From CAMCXE01 sp036520615 (GTDB lineage: Bacteria > Pseudomonadota > Gammaproteobacteria > Pseudomonadales > Cellvibrionaceae): DNA of 64,000 bases. The stretch lies in the NCBI GenBank assembly GCA_036520615.1, contig DATDJI010000080.1, forward strand, positions 1-64,000. Reading direction: 5' to 3'. Positions 36,985 to 45,284 of the stretch are shown piece after piece. The notes under the pieces were generated by a model. That model ran no database searches. It saw nothing but the letters and a program-made list of their open reading frames with translations, and was not told where the DNA came from. The first letter of the stretch is position 1; every line of letters begins with the position of its first letter. The position numbers were made by a program, and so were the translations under genes.

Positions 36985-37779
36985 TTGGCGCGCAAGCACA
37001 TTGATGACTCTGTGCTAACACTCGGTGGCACTGGCCCTAATGGTACAAGCCAATTGGCATTGCTGGAATTAATCGATTTTAACAATGTTCAGGCGCTCAA
37101 AACCATCAATTTAATTTCCGGCAGTGCCTTCGGATATTTTATTTATCTCGCTTTCAAAGCAAGCAAAATGCATGTTGAGCATTACCTTGATTACGACAAA
37201 GGCACAAGGCTTCTACATGGCGCCTCCTTAATTAAGGAGGCCAGCTTTTTATGCGGGTTAAAGCGGGGTAGGGCAAGCTTATACGAGAATCATCGAGTAA
37301 AAGCCGCAGTATATTATTTGATTCACGAGGATTTTTGTGAGCGGGAATTAGGCTCGTTTAATGCCAATATGGTGTTTTGGGCTTATTGCGGTAAAAGGCG
37401 GGATCTCGTGAAAATTTCACCGGCTACATTCCCACATATGAAAGTGTGGGAAGTCATTACAGCCTGTTTATCCATCCGCTCTATACATGCTCACTTCAAT
37501 TATGAGGATTATGAATTCTCTGACCCCATGTTTTCAACGCTTTTTAAAACCTTGGTGCGCAGGCTGCTGCGCGGAGGCGAGAACCATCTGTTCATTAATT
37601 ATAAAAAATCCCAGGTTTCCGGCAATATAACCTTTATCAAAAGCCAACCCTGTAGGTTTCCTAATATGGTTTTGTTGCAGGATTTTTTGACGTTTACTTG
37701 TAATATGAAAAACCCGCGTTTGGTTAAGACGCATCGGCAGAATGTGGAATTATTGGTTAATAATTATAAAGTTGATTAA
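36985..37779 (+). CDS. Degenerate patatin-like protein, possibly 5'-truncated
   Basis: The 264-residue frame starts only with TTG. Its N-terminus VLTLGGTGPNGTSQLALLELI resembles the patatin oxyanion-hole region (GGGxxG), here VLTLGGTGPNG. LISGSAFGYFIYLAF aligns with the nucleophile elbow GxSxG, but the Ser position is occupied by Ala (GSAFG). The rest does not match a motif I recognise, and no Asp of the catalytic dyad is obvious. A good ribosome site lies 50 bases upstream in another frame, so the gene may be frameshifted or a pseudogene. It sits next to a REP/RAYT element. The patatin relationship is tentative. Confidence 0.5.
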   Translation: MARKHIDDSVLTLGGTGPNGTSQLALLELIDFNNVQALKTINLISGSAFGYFIYLAFKASKMHVEHYLDYDKGTRLLHGASLIKEASFLCGLKRGRASLYENHRVKAAVYYLIHEDFCERELGSFNANMVFWAYCGKRRDLVKISPATFPHMKVWEVITACLSIRSIHAHFNYEDYEFSDPMFSTLFKTLVRRLLRGGENHLFINYKKSQVSGNITFIKSQPCRFPNMVLLQDFLTFTCNMKNPRLVKTHRQNVELLVNNYKVD

Positions 37780-37780
37780 G

Positions 37781-37810
37781 CGTAGGGTGGGCAACTTGTT
37801 GCCCACCCTC
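37781..37810. repeat. REP hairpin 1 (left REPIN, outer)
   Basis: A perfect 12-bp stem (agggtgggcaac / gttgcccaccct) with a 2-base loop is preceded by cgt. It starts right after the patatin-like stop and is the head of an inverted pair with 37859-37890. Confidence 0.85.
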
Positions 37811-37858
37811 ATTTGAAACAAAAAATATAGCAGCAGCCATTAACGTTTCGGCACAAAA

Positions 37859-37890
37859 TGGTGGGCAAGCAAGCTCGCACACCCTACGCA
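37859..37890. repeat. REP hairpin 2 (left REPIN, inner)
   Basis: ggtgggcaagc-aa-gctcgcacacc followed by ctacgca is an imperfect hairpin in the opposite orientation to copy 1. It lies 34 bases before the RAYT start. Confidence 0.8.
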
Positions 37891-37923
37891 TAAAAACCAC
37901 GGAAGAATTAAAAGGAAGCAACC

Positions 37924-38466
37924 ATGGCCAATTACCGCCGTTTATACACCTCCGGCGCCAGTTATTTTTTCACGCTTGTCACCTACCGCCGCCAACCCAT
38001 TCTATGCGACGAATCTATCCGCACTACTCTACGCAAAGCCATTGAGCAAACACGCGAAAAATACCCTTTTGAAATTAACGCCTGGGTTTTATTACCTGAT
38101 CATCTTCATACAATCTGGACACTACCACCGGGCGATGCTGATTATTCCCTGCGCTGGCAACAAATAAAACGTAAGGTTTCTCTAGCGGTTGGCAAAGAAT
38201 ATAAACGCGCTGATTTACAATCCCCATCAAAAACCAAACACCGGGAATCAACACTTTGGCAGCGGCGTTATTGGGAACATAAAATCCGCACCCAAAAGGA
38301 TTTTGATAATCACCTAAACTACTGCCACTACAATCCAGTAAAACACGGCCTGACCAAACAACCAAAAGATTGGCCTTATTCCACATTTCATCGTTACGTA
38401 AAAATGGGATGGTATTGCGAGGATTGGGCTTGTGCGCCCGATGATATGAATGAATTGTGTGAATAA
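37924..38466 (+). CDS. REP-associated tyrosine transposase (RAYT)
   Basis: This 180-residue Y1-type single-strand transposase of the IS200/IS605 superfamily is a chromosomal RAYT that mobilises REP hairpins. It has the HUH-type motif LLPDHLHTIWTLP near residues 57-69 and the catalytic Tyr region HLNYCHYNPVKHGL near 131-144. The basic middle and WPYSTFHRYVKMGWY tail are family features. The start has an aaaggaag ribosome site. It is flanked on each side by an inverted pair of REP hairpins (37781-37890 and 38468-38576), the usual RAYT-REPIN arrangement. Confidence 0.93.
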   Translation: MANYRRLYTSGASYFFTLVTYRRQPILCDESIRTTLRKAIEQTREKYPFEINAWVLLPDHLHTIWTLPPGDADYSLRWQQIKRKVSLAVGKEYKRADLQSPSKTKHRESTLWQRRYWEHKIRTQKDFDNHLNYCHYNPVKHGLTKQPKDWPYSTFHRYVKMGWYCEDWACAPDDMNELCE

Positions 38467-38467
38467 A

Positions 38468-38496
38468 CGTAGGTGGGTACTTCGTTGCCGACCTCC
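38468..38496. repeat. REP hairpin 3 (right REPIN, inner)
   Basis: cgtaggtgggtac followed by gttgccgacctcc is a diverged hairpin in the orientation of copy 1, directly after the RAYT stop. Confidence 0.7.
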
Positions 38497-38545
38497 TCTA
38501 AAACATAGCACTACTCTAACGCAACACCTAAATCCCTCGGGGCAA

Positions 38546-38577
38546 ATGGTGGGCAAGCAAGCTTGCCCACCCTACGT
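38546..38577. repeat. REP hairpin 4 (right REPIN, outer)
   Basis: A perfect 11-bp stem ggtgggcaagc / gcttgcccacc with loop aa is followed by ctacgta. It has the orientation of copy 2 and closes the right-hand inverted pair. Confidence 0.85.
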
Positions 38578-38591
38578 AGTCTCTACATCTT

Positions 38592-39062
38592 TTATTCCGC
38601 AATTGCATCCACAATAACGCTCGTAACTAAAAGAGTTCCATCAGTTTTTTTCAAGGTAGACAACGTAGTCCCCGATGAAGACGTAGTATTGCCTGCAATG
38701 GTAATTGAGTCTTTAGTTTCTGCAGTTACCGTGGCGGTATCTTTTGTAATGGTAATGTTAGTGATTTTAGATACATATTTGTAATCTGAAGCTGCAGAAA
38801 AAGTAGTGTTCAAAAGCTGAACATACCCAGCTTTGTCTAACAAAACTTTTTCTTCTGTGCCGCCTGAATTTTCAATCATCGTCAATTTAAAATCTGCACT
38901 TAGTTGTTTTGCGAGTTCTGGGACATTCTTTTGGTTGGCGTAGGAATCCAGTTTTAATATAAATGCTCTGATTTCGCTTTCGTTTAGATCTTGCTGTTTT
39001 GTGCAAGAGGCAGTTAGAAGCGCGGAGAATAAAATTGCAATTACGGTTGAAATTAATTTCAT
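38592..39062 (-). CDS. Small lipoprotein with an NTF2-like body
   Basis: The protein is 156 residues from the ATG at 39062. The lipobox is LLTASC (Cys19), followed by a polar linker. The body, with RAFILKLDSYANQKNVPELAKQLSADFKLT, shown here only by its start RAFILKLDSYAN, and the later strands KITNITITKD and TVTAETKDSI, resembles NTF2-like/SnoaL secreted domains. Longer upstream starts run through a REP element and are unlikely. No enzymatic motif is visible. The gene lies just after the RAYT block in the convergent direction. Confidence 0.75.
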   Translation of the reverse strand: MKLISTVIAILFSALLTASCTKQQDLNESEIRAFILKLDSYANQKNVPELAKQLSADFKLTMIENSGGTEEKVLLDKAGYVQLLNTTFSAASDYKYVSKITNITITKDTATVTAETKDSITIAGNTTSSSGTTLSTLKKTDGTLLVTSVIVDAIAE

Positions 39063-39126
39063 GAGTGTTTCTCTTTTTGGTCGTATCGTATTGGGACAAT
39101 TAAAAGATGGTATTGAGAATTGGATT

Positions 39127-39152
39127 GGTGGGCAACAAGTTGCCCACCCTAC
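39127..39152. repeat. REP hairpin 5 (singleton)
   Basis: ggtgggcaac-aa-gttgcccacc followed by ctac has a perfect 10-bp stem. It lies 65 bases upstream of the lipoprotein start, about 550 bases from copy 4, and has no paired partner nearby. Confidence 0.85.
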
Positions 39153-39252
39153 ATTCTTCTGTCCATGGATTAGCTTTTTTTTGCATTGATATATGCGTTC
39201 CACGCGGGAACTTGGGAAGTTAGTGCTCGACGTGTGCGATTGAGGTGGGGAT

Positions 39253-39549
39253 TTACTTCGCGCCAGCCCCCTTAAGCGCCTGCAAATACTCCCCACCATT
39301 GCGATGCTGCCCAATCACCTGCGCCATAGTTAACCCCTGCGGATTTTTAGCATTTACATCTTTCCCCGCTTCCACAAAAAAAACCACAAAAGTCGTGAAA
39401 TTCTCTTCGTTCATACCGCGATAGGCACGCTCTAATAAATAATAATCCGGGTTAATATCACCGTAAGGCTTGCCCTCTAAAAAAGTGCGCACGCGCTCGT
39501 CGGTGAAGGTTTCTACCACTACTTTTTTCTTGTCTTTTTTCTCGCTCAT
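39253..39549 (-). CDS. PA4642-family small protein
   Basis: This 98-residue soluble protein has a lysine-rich start (MSEKKDKKKVVVE) and the conserved core DERVRTFLEGKPYGDINPDYYLLERAYRGM, represented here by TFLEGKPYGDINPDYYLLER. A helical end (GLTMAQVIGQHRNGGEYLQAL) resembles an ankyrin-like helix pair. I associate it with the PA4642 family found across Pseudomonas relatives, whose function is not established. It starts 11 bases past the gatB stop, so it is probably cotranscribed with gatCAB. Confidence 0.75.
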   Translation of the reverse strand: MSEKKDKKKVVVETFTDERVRTFLEGKPYGDINPDYYLLERAYRGMNEENFTTFVVFFVEAGKDVNAKNPQGLTMAQVIGQHRNGGEYLQALKGAGAK

Positions 39550-39559
39550 AAAAAACCTA

Positions 39560-40999
39560 TTAATTTAATTTCGCTAATAGCAGGGCATTTAATTGTTGGG
39601 GGTTGGCTTGGCCTTTGGAGGCTTTCATCGCTTGGCCGGTGAAAAAGCCGAGCATTTTGGCTTTTTTATCTTCGGGGGCGGCGCGGTAGGCTTCTGCTTG
39701 AGTGGCGTTGGCGGCAATTATTTCGTCGATAATTTTTTCCAACGCGCTGCTGTCATTCATTTGTTGCAGGCCTTTGGATTTAATTAAGGCGTCGGCGTCA
39801 TCTCCTTCATCCGCCCAAATAGCATCGAATAATGTTTTACCGCTTTTGCTCGTAATCGTGCCATCAAAAATGCGCGCAATAATTTGGCCTAATTGTTCGG
39901 CGCTTACCGGGCAGTCTTTTAGGGTAATTTCGTGGCGGTTTAATTGGGCGGCTACTTCACCCATTACCCAGTTGGCGGCAAGTTTTGGTTGGCCACTTAT
40001 TTTGGCGGCGGTTTCAAAATAAATAGAGGTGAGACGATCATTACTTAAAATCCCGGCGTCGTAGGCTGGCAGGCCGTAGTCGCTTTGGTAGCGGGCGGCT
40101 TTTGCTTCGGGCAATTCCGGCATGGCCGCGCGCACGGCGTCTAAAAAGGTATCGTCCAGTACTACGGGTAAAAGGTCCGGGCAGGGGAAGTAGCGGTAGT
40201 CGTTCGAGTCTTCTTTGCTGCGCATGCTGCGGGCTTTTTTCGTATCGCCGTTGTATAGGCGGGTTTCCTGAATCACTTTGCCGCCGCTTTCAATTAGGGT
40301 TATTTGTCGCTCAACTTCCAGCTCAATGGCCTCTTCCATAAATTTAAAGGAGTTGAGGTTTTTGGTTTCTGTGCGGGTACCGAGCGGCTCACCAGGGCGG
40401 CGCACGGAGATATTCACGTCAAAACGCAGAGAGCCCTGGCTCATTTCACCGTCACAAATACCCAAGGCTGTCACGAGCGCGTGGAGTTTTTTGGCGAAGG
40501 CGACGGCCTCTTCTGCATTGCTCATATCCGGCTCGCTCACCACTTCAATAAGCGGCGTGCCTGCGCGGTTGAGGTCGATGCCGGACATACCGTGGAAGTC
40601 TTCGTGCAGGGATTTGCCGGCGTCTTCTTCTAGGTGGGCGTGGTGGATGCGCACTTTTTTCAGGCCGCTACTGGTTTCAATTTCCATAAAACCTGCGCCC
40701 ACTATGGGTTGGGCCAGCTGGGTGGTTTGGTAGCCCTTGGGCAGGTCCGGGTAGAAGTAGTTTTTGCGCTCAAAGTGGGAGCGGCGGTTGATCTCGGCGT
40801 TAATGCCTAAGCCAAACATCGCGGCCATTTTAAAAGCCTCAGCGTTGGGCGTCGGCAAGGTGCCGGGCATGGCGAGATCAATGGCGCAGGCTTGGGTGTT
40901 GGGCTCGGCACCGAAGGCGGTGCTTGAGCCTGAGAATATTTTGGTTTTGGTGGCGAGTTGGACGTGCACTTCAAGCCCGATAACGGTTTCCCATGGCAT
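39560..40999 (-). CDS. gatB: Asp/Glu-tRNA amidotransferase subunit GatB
   Basis: This 479-residue subunit of the GatCAB complex activates mischarged Glu-tRNA(Gln) or Asp-tRNA(Asn) for transamidation. It opens with the family N-terminus WETVIGLEVHVQLATKTKIF and has LPKGYQTTQLAQPI and GIDLNRAGTPLIEVVSEPD. The helical tRNA-binding tail (GatB/YqeY domain) ends in GFFTGQAMKASKGQANPQQL. It is the third gene of the minus-strand gatC-gatA-gatB order, 14 bases after gatA. Confidence 0.97.
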   Translation of the reverse strand: MPWETVIGLEVHVQLATKTKIFSGSSTAFGAEPNTQACAIDLAMPGTLPTPNAEAFKMAAMFGLGINAEINRRSHFERKNYFYPDLPKGYQTTQLAQPIVGAGFMEIETSSGLKKVRIHHAHLEEDAGKSLHEDFHGMSGIDLNRAGTPLIEVVSEPDMSNAEEAVAFAKKLHALVTALGICDGEMSQGSLRFDVNISVRRPGEPLGTRTETKNLNSFKFMEEAIELEVERQITLIESGGKVIQETRLYNGDTKKARSMRSKEDSNDYRYFPCPDLLPVVLDDTFLDAVRAAMPELPEAKAARYQSDYGLPAYDAGILSNDRLTSIYFETAAKISGQPKLAANWVMGEVAAQLNRHEITLKDCPVSAEQLGQIIARIFDGTITSKSGKTLFDAIWADEGDDADALIKSKGLQQMNDSSALEKIIDEIIAANATQAEAYRAAPEDKKAKMLGFFTGQAMKASKGQANPQQLNALLLAKLN

Positions 41000-41013
41000 G
41001 TCTGTAGTTCCTC

Positions 41014-42468
41014 TTATGCGATGTTGGCCGGGGCCAGGGTGTGGAAGGAGGTGGCCTGTTGGTATTGGCGGGCTGCGTTCAGCATCAGGCCTTCAGCAAA
41101 GTAGTTGCCGATAATCTGTAAGCCTACTGGCAGGCCATCGGCCAGGCCGCAGGGGATCGACATACCCGGCAGGCCTGCAAGGTTTGTGGCGATGGTATAG
41201 ATGTCTTCTAGGTACATGGCCACTGGGTCTTTTGTTTTCGAGCCAAAGGCGAAGGCGGGGCCTGGGCAGGTGGGGCCGAGGATTAAGTCCACCTGCTTAA
41301 ACGCGGCGACAAAATCCTCTTGAATCAGGCGGCGAGCTTGTTGGGCTTTGGTGAAGTAGGCGTCGTAGTAACCAGCGGAGAGGGCGTAGCTGCCGACTAA
41401 AATGCGGCGTTTCACTTCATCGCCAAAGCCCTCGGTGCGGGATCTGCGATAGAGATCTTCCAGATCCTGCGGATCTTTGCAGCGGTGGCCGTAGCGCACG
41501 CCGTCGAAGCGCGACAGGTTGGCAGAGCATTCGGCCGGAGCGATGACGTAATAAGCCGGTACCGATAAGGCCGAGTGGGGCAGCGTGATTTCAACTAGGG
41601 TTGCGCCCATGGACTCAAATTGGGCTAGCGCAGCTTTTACAGCAGCTTCGGTTTGTGGATGTAAACCTGCGCCAAAATATTCTACCGGCACGCCGATTTT
41701 TAGGCCTTTAAGCGGTTGGCTTAATGTGCTTGCGTAATTGGGAATCGGCTCGTCGATACAGGTGGCGTCTTTAGCGTCGAAGCTGGTGAGCGTGTTGAGC
41801 AACAGGCTTAAGTCTTCGGCTGATGTGGCCATCAAGCCTGCTTGATCAAGACTGGAGGCGAAGGCGATCATGCCCCAGCGGGAGATGCGCCCGTACGTGG
41901 GTTTTATGCCGCTGATGCCGCAAAGACTGGCCGGTTGGCGAATCGAACCGCCGGTGTCCGAAGCCGTGGCCGCTGGAGCCAAGCGTGCGGCTACCGCGGC
42001 GGCTGAGCCGCCTGAAGAACCGCCGGGTACACAGCCGACATTCCAGGGGTTTTTTACCGGGCCGTAATAGCTGGTCTCATTGGACGAGCCCATGGCGAAC
42101 TCATCCATATTGGTTTTGCCGAGCATTACCACGCCCGCGTTGAGGTAGTTCTCCACAATCGTCGCGTTGTAGGGCGGGATAAAGTTATCTAGCATTTTGC
42201 TGCCACAGCTGGTGCGTACGCCCTCGGTGCAGAAAATATCTTTATGCGCGATAGGCAGGCCGCATAGTGCATGGGCATTTCCTTGTGCAAGCAGGCTATC
42301 AGCGGCATCCGCTTGTTTGAGCGCCTGATCTTCGGTGAGCGTGACAAAGCTGTTGTACTGAGGGTCCAGGCGTTTTATACGCTCTAGATAATGAGTGGTG
42401 AGTTCGCGGCTGGAAATCGCGCGGCTGTGCAGCTGGGCCAGCAGGCTGGCAATGCTCTGGTTGTGCAT
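41014..42468 (-). CDS. gatA: Asp/Glu-tRNA amidotransferase subunit GatA
   Basis: This 484-residue amidase subunit hydrolyses glutamine to feed ammonia to GatB. The amidase-signature triad is visible: Lys in GLPIAHKDIF (near 76), cis-Ser in DTGGSIRQPASLCG and the nucleophile Ser nearby, preceded by the Gly/Ser-rich GGSSGGSAAAVAARLAP stretch. The length is normal. The gene sits 67 bases after gatC and 14 bases before gatB. Confidence 0.97.
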   Translation of the reverse strand: MHNQSIASLLAQLHSRAISSRELTTHYLERIKRLDPQYNSFVTLTEDQALKQADAADSLLAQGNAHALCGLPIAHKDIFCTEGVRTSCGSKMLDNFIPPYNATIVENYLNAGVVMLGKTNMDEFAMGSSNETSYYGPVKNPWNVGCVPGGSSGGSAAAVAARLAPAATASDTGGSIRQPASLCGISGIKPTYGRISRWGMIAFASSLDQAGLMATSAEDLSLLLNTLTSFDAKDATCIDEPIPNYASTLSQPLKGLKIGVPVEYFGAGLHPQTEAAVKAALAQFESMGATLVEITLPHSALSVPAYYVIAPAECSANLSRFDGVRYGHRCKDPQDLEDLYRRSRTEGFGDEVKRRILVGSYALSAGYYDAYFTKAQQARRLIQEDFVAAFKQVDLILGPTCPGPAFAFGSKTKDPVAMYLEDIYTIATNLAGLPGMSIPCGLADGLPVGLQIIGNYFAEGLMLNAARQYQQATSFHTLAPANIA

Positions 42469-42535
42469 GGGGCCTATGGCTCCTATGAATAATTAGCTAA
42501 AAAAGAATTGTGTAATAAGCGTTGGTGGAGCGGTT

Positions 42536-42817
42536 TTAATCAATCACTTTGGGTACGAGATAAAGGCCGTCTTCGCAGGCGGGGGCTATGGCCATAAAGG
42601 CCTCGCGCACATTGGGCTCGGTAACTACGTCCGCACGCAGGCGCGAAACTGCATCAAGCGGGTGGGACATAGGCGCAACACCTGTGGTGTCAAGGGCTTG
42701 TAATTGATCGACCATGCGCAGCACATTGCTAATGCGGTCGGCTACTTCGGCTACTTGATCGGGGGCGATATTTAGGCGGGCGAGTTTGGCGAGTTTTTCT
42801 ATCTGGTCGGCGTCCAC
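42536..42817 (-). CDS. gatC: Asp/Glu-tRNA amidotransferase subunit GatC
   Basis: This 93-residue small subunit wraps around GatA and stabilises the complex. The sequence VDADQIEKLAKLARL at the start and the MSHPLDAVSRLRADVV core are typical. GTG 42817 was chosen because it matches the family N-terminus and has a ggaga ribosome site. A longer TTG-initiated form would add an unsupported leader. It is the first gene of the gat operon and is divergent from mreB, an arrangement shared with Pseudomonas. Confidence 0.92.
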   Translation of the reverse strand: MDADQIEKLAKLARLNIAPDQVAEVADRISNVLRMVDQLQALDTTGVAPMSHPLDAVSRLRADVVTEPNVREAFMAIAPACEDGLYLVPKVID

Positions 42818-43131
42818 GAAGGGTCTCCCAATGGCACATAAAGTGAGCGTTAATAAAAAGCCTGGGCAGGTGATTTGGTGAGCTAACACCCTGTAAGCCG
42901 CCGCAATGCTCAGCGGCTAGACAAAAGGCTAGGTGGCCAGGTTTAAAGGCGCGCCAAGGTAACATATTTGTGCCTTGCCCTAAATCCCCAGCATTGCTAG
43001 AGTGCACGCCCGGATTTTTAGGCGCCCCTGCGGTTTTATTGGGCGGTCGCCTCTACTGTCGCCCGTTTCCATGGCAGTTATATCACTCCCCCCTATTTTG
43101 TTACCCCGTCTTTCTAAAGGTTTGAAGCGCT

Positions 43132-44163
43132 ATGTTTAAACGCCTGCGCGGTATGTTCTCCAATGATCTGTCCATTGATTTGGGCACCGCTAACACTCTA
43201 ATTTACGTTCGTGACCGTGGCATCGTGCTCGATGAGCCATCGGTAGTCGCTATCCGCAACATCAATGGTCAGAAGTCGGTAGAAGCTGTTGGTATGGCAG
43301 CCAAACGCATGCTTGGCCGCACCCCCGGCAATATCACGGCGATTCGCCCGCTTAAAGACGGTGTAATTGCCGACTTCCAAGTGACGGAAAAAATGCTGCA
43401 GCACTTTATCCGCAAAGTACATGAAAATTCCTGGTTTCAGCCCAGCCCACGCGTGCTGATCTGTGTGCCTTGTATGTCCACGGAAGTGGAGAAGCGTGCA
43501 ATCCGCGAGTCCGCACTCGGCGCCGGTGCGCGCCATGTGGATTTGATCCCAGAACCCATGGCTGCGGCCATAGGCGCGGGCTTAAACGTGGATCAAGCCA
43601 CCGGCTCGATGGTGGTAGATATCGGCGGCGGCACGACGGAAATCGCCATTATTTCTTTAAATGGTGTTGTGTTGTCCGACTCCGTGCGCATCGGCGGCGA
43701 CCGCTTCGATGAAGCCATTGTGAGTTTTGTGCGTCGCAAGTACGGCACGGTCATTGGTGAAGCCACGGCTGAGCGCATTAAAAAGGAAATCGGTAGCGCT
43801 TACGCAGGCTCGAAAGTATTGGAGATTGACGTGCGCGGCCGCAACCTGGCTGAAGGTGTGCCTAGAAGCTTCACGCTTAACAGCGATGAAGTGCTCGAAG
43901 CCTTGCAAGAGCCGCTCTCCGGTATCGTGCAAGCAGTAAAAAGTGCCCTTGAGCAAAGCCCGCCGGAGTTGGCTTCGGACATCGCCGAGAGCGGTATTGT
44001 GCTCACCGGTGGCGGCGCCTTGCTGCGGGATTTAGATCGTTTATTAATGGAAGAAACTGGCCTGCCTGTGCTTGTGGCGGAAGATCCGCTCACCTGTGTG
44101 GCGCGCGGCGGCGGCAGGGCTTTAGAGCTGATGGATGGCCGTAATTTTGATTTTTTAAGCTAA
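43132..44163 (+). CDS. mreB: Rod-shape actin homologue MreB
   Basis: This 343-residue bacterial actin organises lateral wall synthesis. It has SIDLGTANTLIYV (phosphate 1), GSMVVDIGGGTTEIAII (phosphate 2), GGDRFDEAI and SGIVLTGGGALLRDLDRLL (adenosine region). The N-terminal MFKRLRGMFSND forms the amphipathic membrane-binding segment of gammaproteobacterial MreB. mreC and mreD follow, indicating a rod-shaped cell. Confidence 0.98.
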   Translation: MFKRLRGMFSNDLSIDLGTANTLIYVRDRGIVLDEPSVVAIRNINGQKSVEAVGMAAKRMLGRTPGNITAIRPLKDGVIADFQVTEKMLQHFIRKVHENSWFQPSPRVLICVPCMSTEVEKRAIRESALGAGARHVDLIPEPMAAAIGAGLNVDQATGSMVVDIGGGTTEIAIISLNGVVLSDSVRIGGDRFDEAIVSFVRRKYGTVIGEATAERIKKEIGSAYAGSKVLEIDVRGRNLAEGVPRSFTLNSDEVLEALQEPLSGIVQAVKSALEQSPPELASDIAESGIVLTGGGALLRDLDRLLMEETGLPVLVAEDPLTCVARGGGRALELMDGRNFDFLS

Positions 44164-44180
44164 TCCCCTTGGGGTGAGCT

Positions 44181-45284
44181 ATTAAACCCTTATTCCGCAA
44201 AAGCCCCTCCGCAGGGGTTCGCTTGGCCGTTTTATTGATGCTGGCCGTGGCATTGGCGTTGGTATATACGCAAACCCAATGGCTCGGCCCGCTCAAACAA
44301 AAGGCCATCGATTTAGCGACTCCCTTTTATTGGCTAGCAAATATGCCTAGGGAAATGAGTGCCTGGAGTGAACAGCGTCTGGTACCCAAAGAACAGCTGC
44401 TGCAGGAAAACCAGGCCCTGCGCACCGAATTACTCATTCAACAACACCGCGCCCAACAGATGGCGGCGGTGGTTGCAGAAAACACCCGCTTGCGCCAATT
44501 ACTCAATTCCGCTGACAAATTGGAAAACCGTGTGCTCGTTGCTGAGCTGATCGGCGTGGCGCCGGACCCAATGCTGCACCGTATTTTGATCAACCGCGGC
44601 CAAATGGATGCTGTTTACGTGGGGCAGCCGGTTGTCGATGCCCAGGGGTTGGTTGGCCAGGTCATTGAGGTGGGCGAGCATTCGAGTTGGGTAATTCTCA
44701 TCACCGATACCAGCCACGCCTTACCGGTCCAAATTAACCGCACTGGCGCGCGCCTAGTGGCCGAAGGGCGCGGCAATTTGTATCAATTGGGCTTGCGCCA
44801 TGTACCGAATAATTTTGATATTCAAGAGGGCGATTTACTGGTGAGTTCCGGCCTGGGTAAACGCTTTCCCAACGGTTATCCCGTGGCGGTTGTGGAGTCG
44901 ATTAAGCCGGATAAATCCAGCCCTTGGGCGGAAGTCATCGCTAAGCCATTGGCCGAACTCAACCGCAACCGCCATGTGTTGTTGGTGTTTGAAGAAGCGC
45001 CGCAGTTAAATTCGAGCAAAGATGCGAACGGCACTGCATCGCCAATCACTGCTGGCGCAAGCTCGAGTAGTGCAAGCAGCTCAACCAGTGCCAGCAGTTC
45101 TGGCCACTCATCAAGCAGTTCAAGCAGCAGCTCCACAGGCAAGCCCAATCGACCCGCTCATCGAGCTCGCAGCGATGTGGCTGCAACTCCCACCGCTACG
45201 GCGCCGCGCGCAGCCGCCGGAAGCGCTGTACCAGCCCCCGCCGCCGTAAACCCCTCGGCCAAGCCTGGCGGGGCCGGGCAGTGA
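44181..45284 (+). CDS. mreC: Rod-shape protein MreC with poly-serine C-terminal tail and probable ATT start
   Basis: MreC is the periplasmic scaffold of the elongasome, with one membrane helix, a coiled coil (LLQENQALRTELLIQQHRAQ) and a two-barrel beta domain (RILINRGQMDAVYVGQPV, VGQVIEVG, LLVSSGLG, FPNGYPVAVV). The family N-terminus (KPLF then GVRLAVLLM) is encoded upstream of the first usual start. The only in-frame codons there are ATT 44181, preceded by ggggtgag, or GCT, so initiation at ATT is inferred (367 residues). TTG 44223 would drop the conserved KPLFRKSPSAGVR. The last 100 residues are Ser-rich, then Ala/Pro-rich, and longer than usual. It overlaps mreD by 4 bases. Confidence 0.88.
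   Translation: MKPLFRKSPSAGVRLAVLLMLAVALALVYTQTQWLGPLKQKAIDLATPFYWLANMPREMSAWSEQRLVPKEQLLQENQALRTELLIQQHRAQQMAAVVAENTRLRQLLNSADKLENRVLVAELIGVAPDPMLHRILINRGQMDAVYVGQPVVDAQGLVGQVIEVGEHSSWVILITDTSHALPVQINRTGARLVAEGRGNLYQLGLRHVPNNFDIQEGDLLVSSGLGKRFPNGYPVAVVESIKPDKSSPWAEVIAKPLAELNRNRHVLLVFEEAPQLNSSKDANGTASPITAGASSSSASSSTSASSSGHSSSSSSSSSTGKPNRPAHRARSDVAATPTATAPRAAAGSAVPAPAAVNPSAKPGGAGQ

Noticed and set aside
44223..44225. TTG as the mreC start
   Set aside because: It removes the conserved KPLF...GVR N-terminus encoded in frame upstream. It remains a fallback if ATT initiation is disproved.
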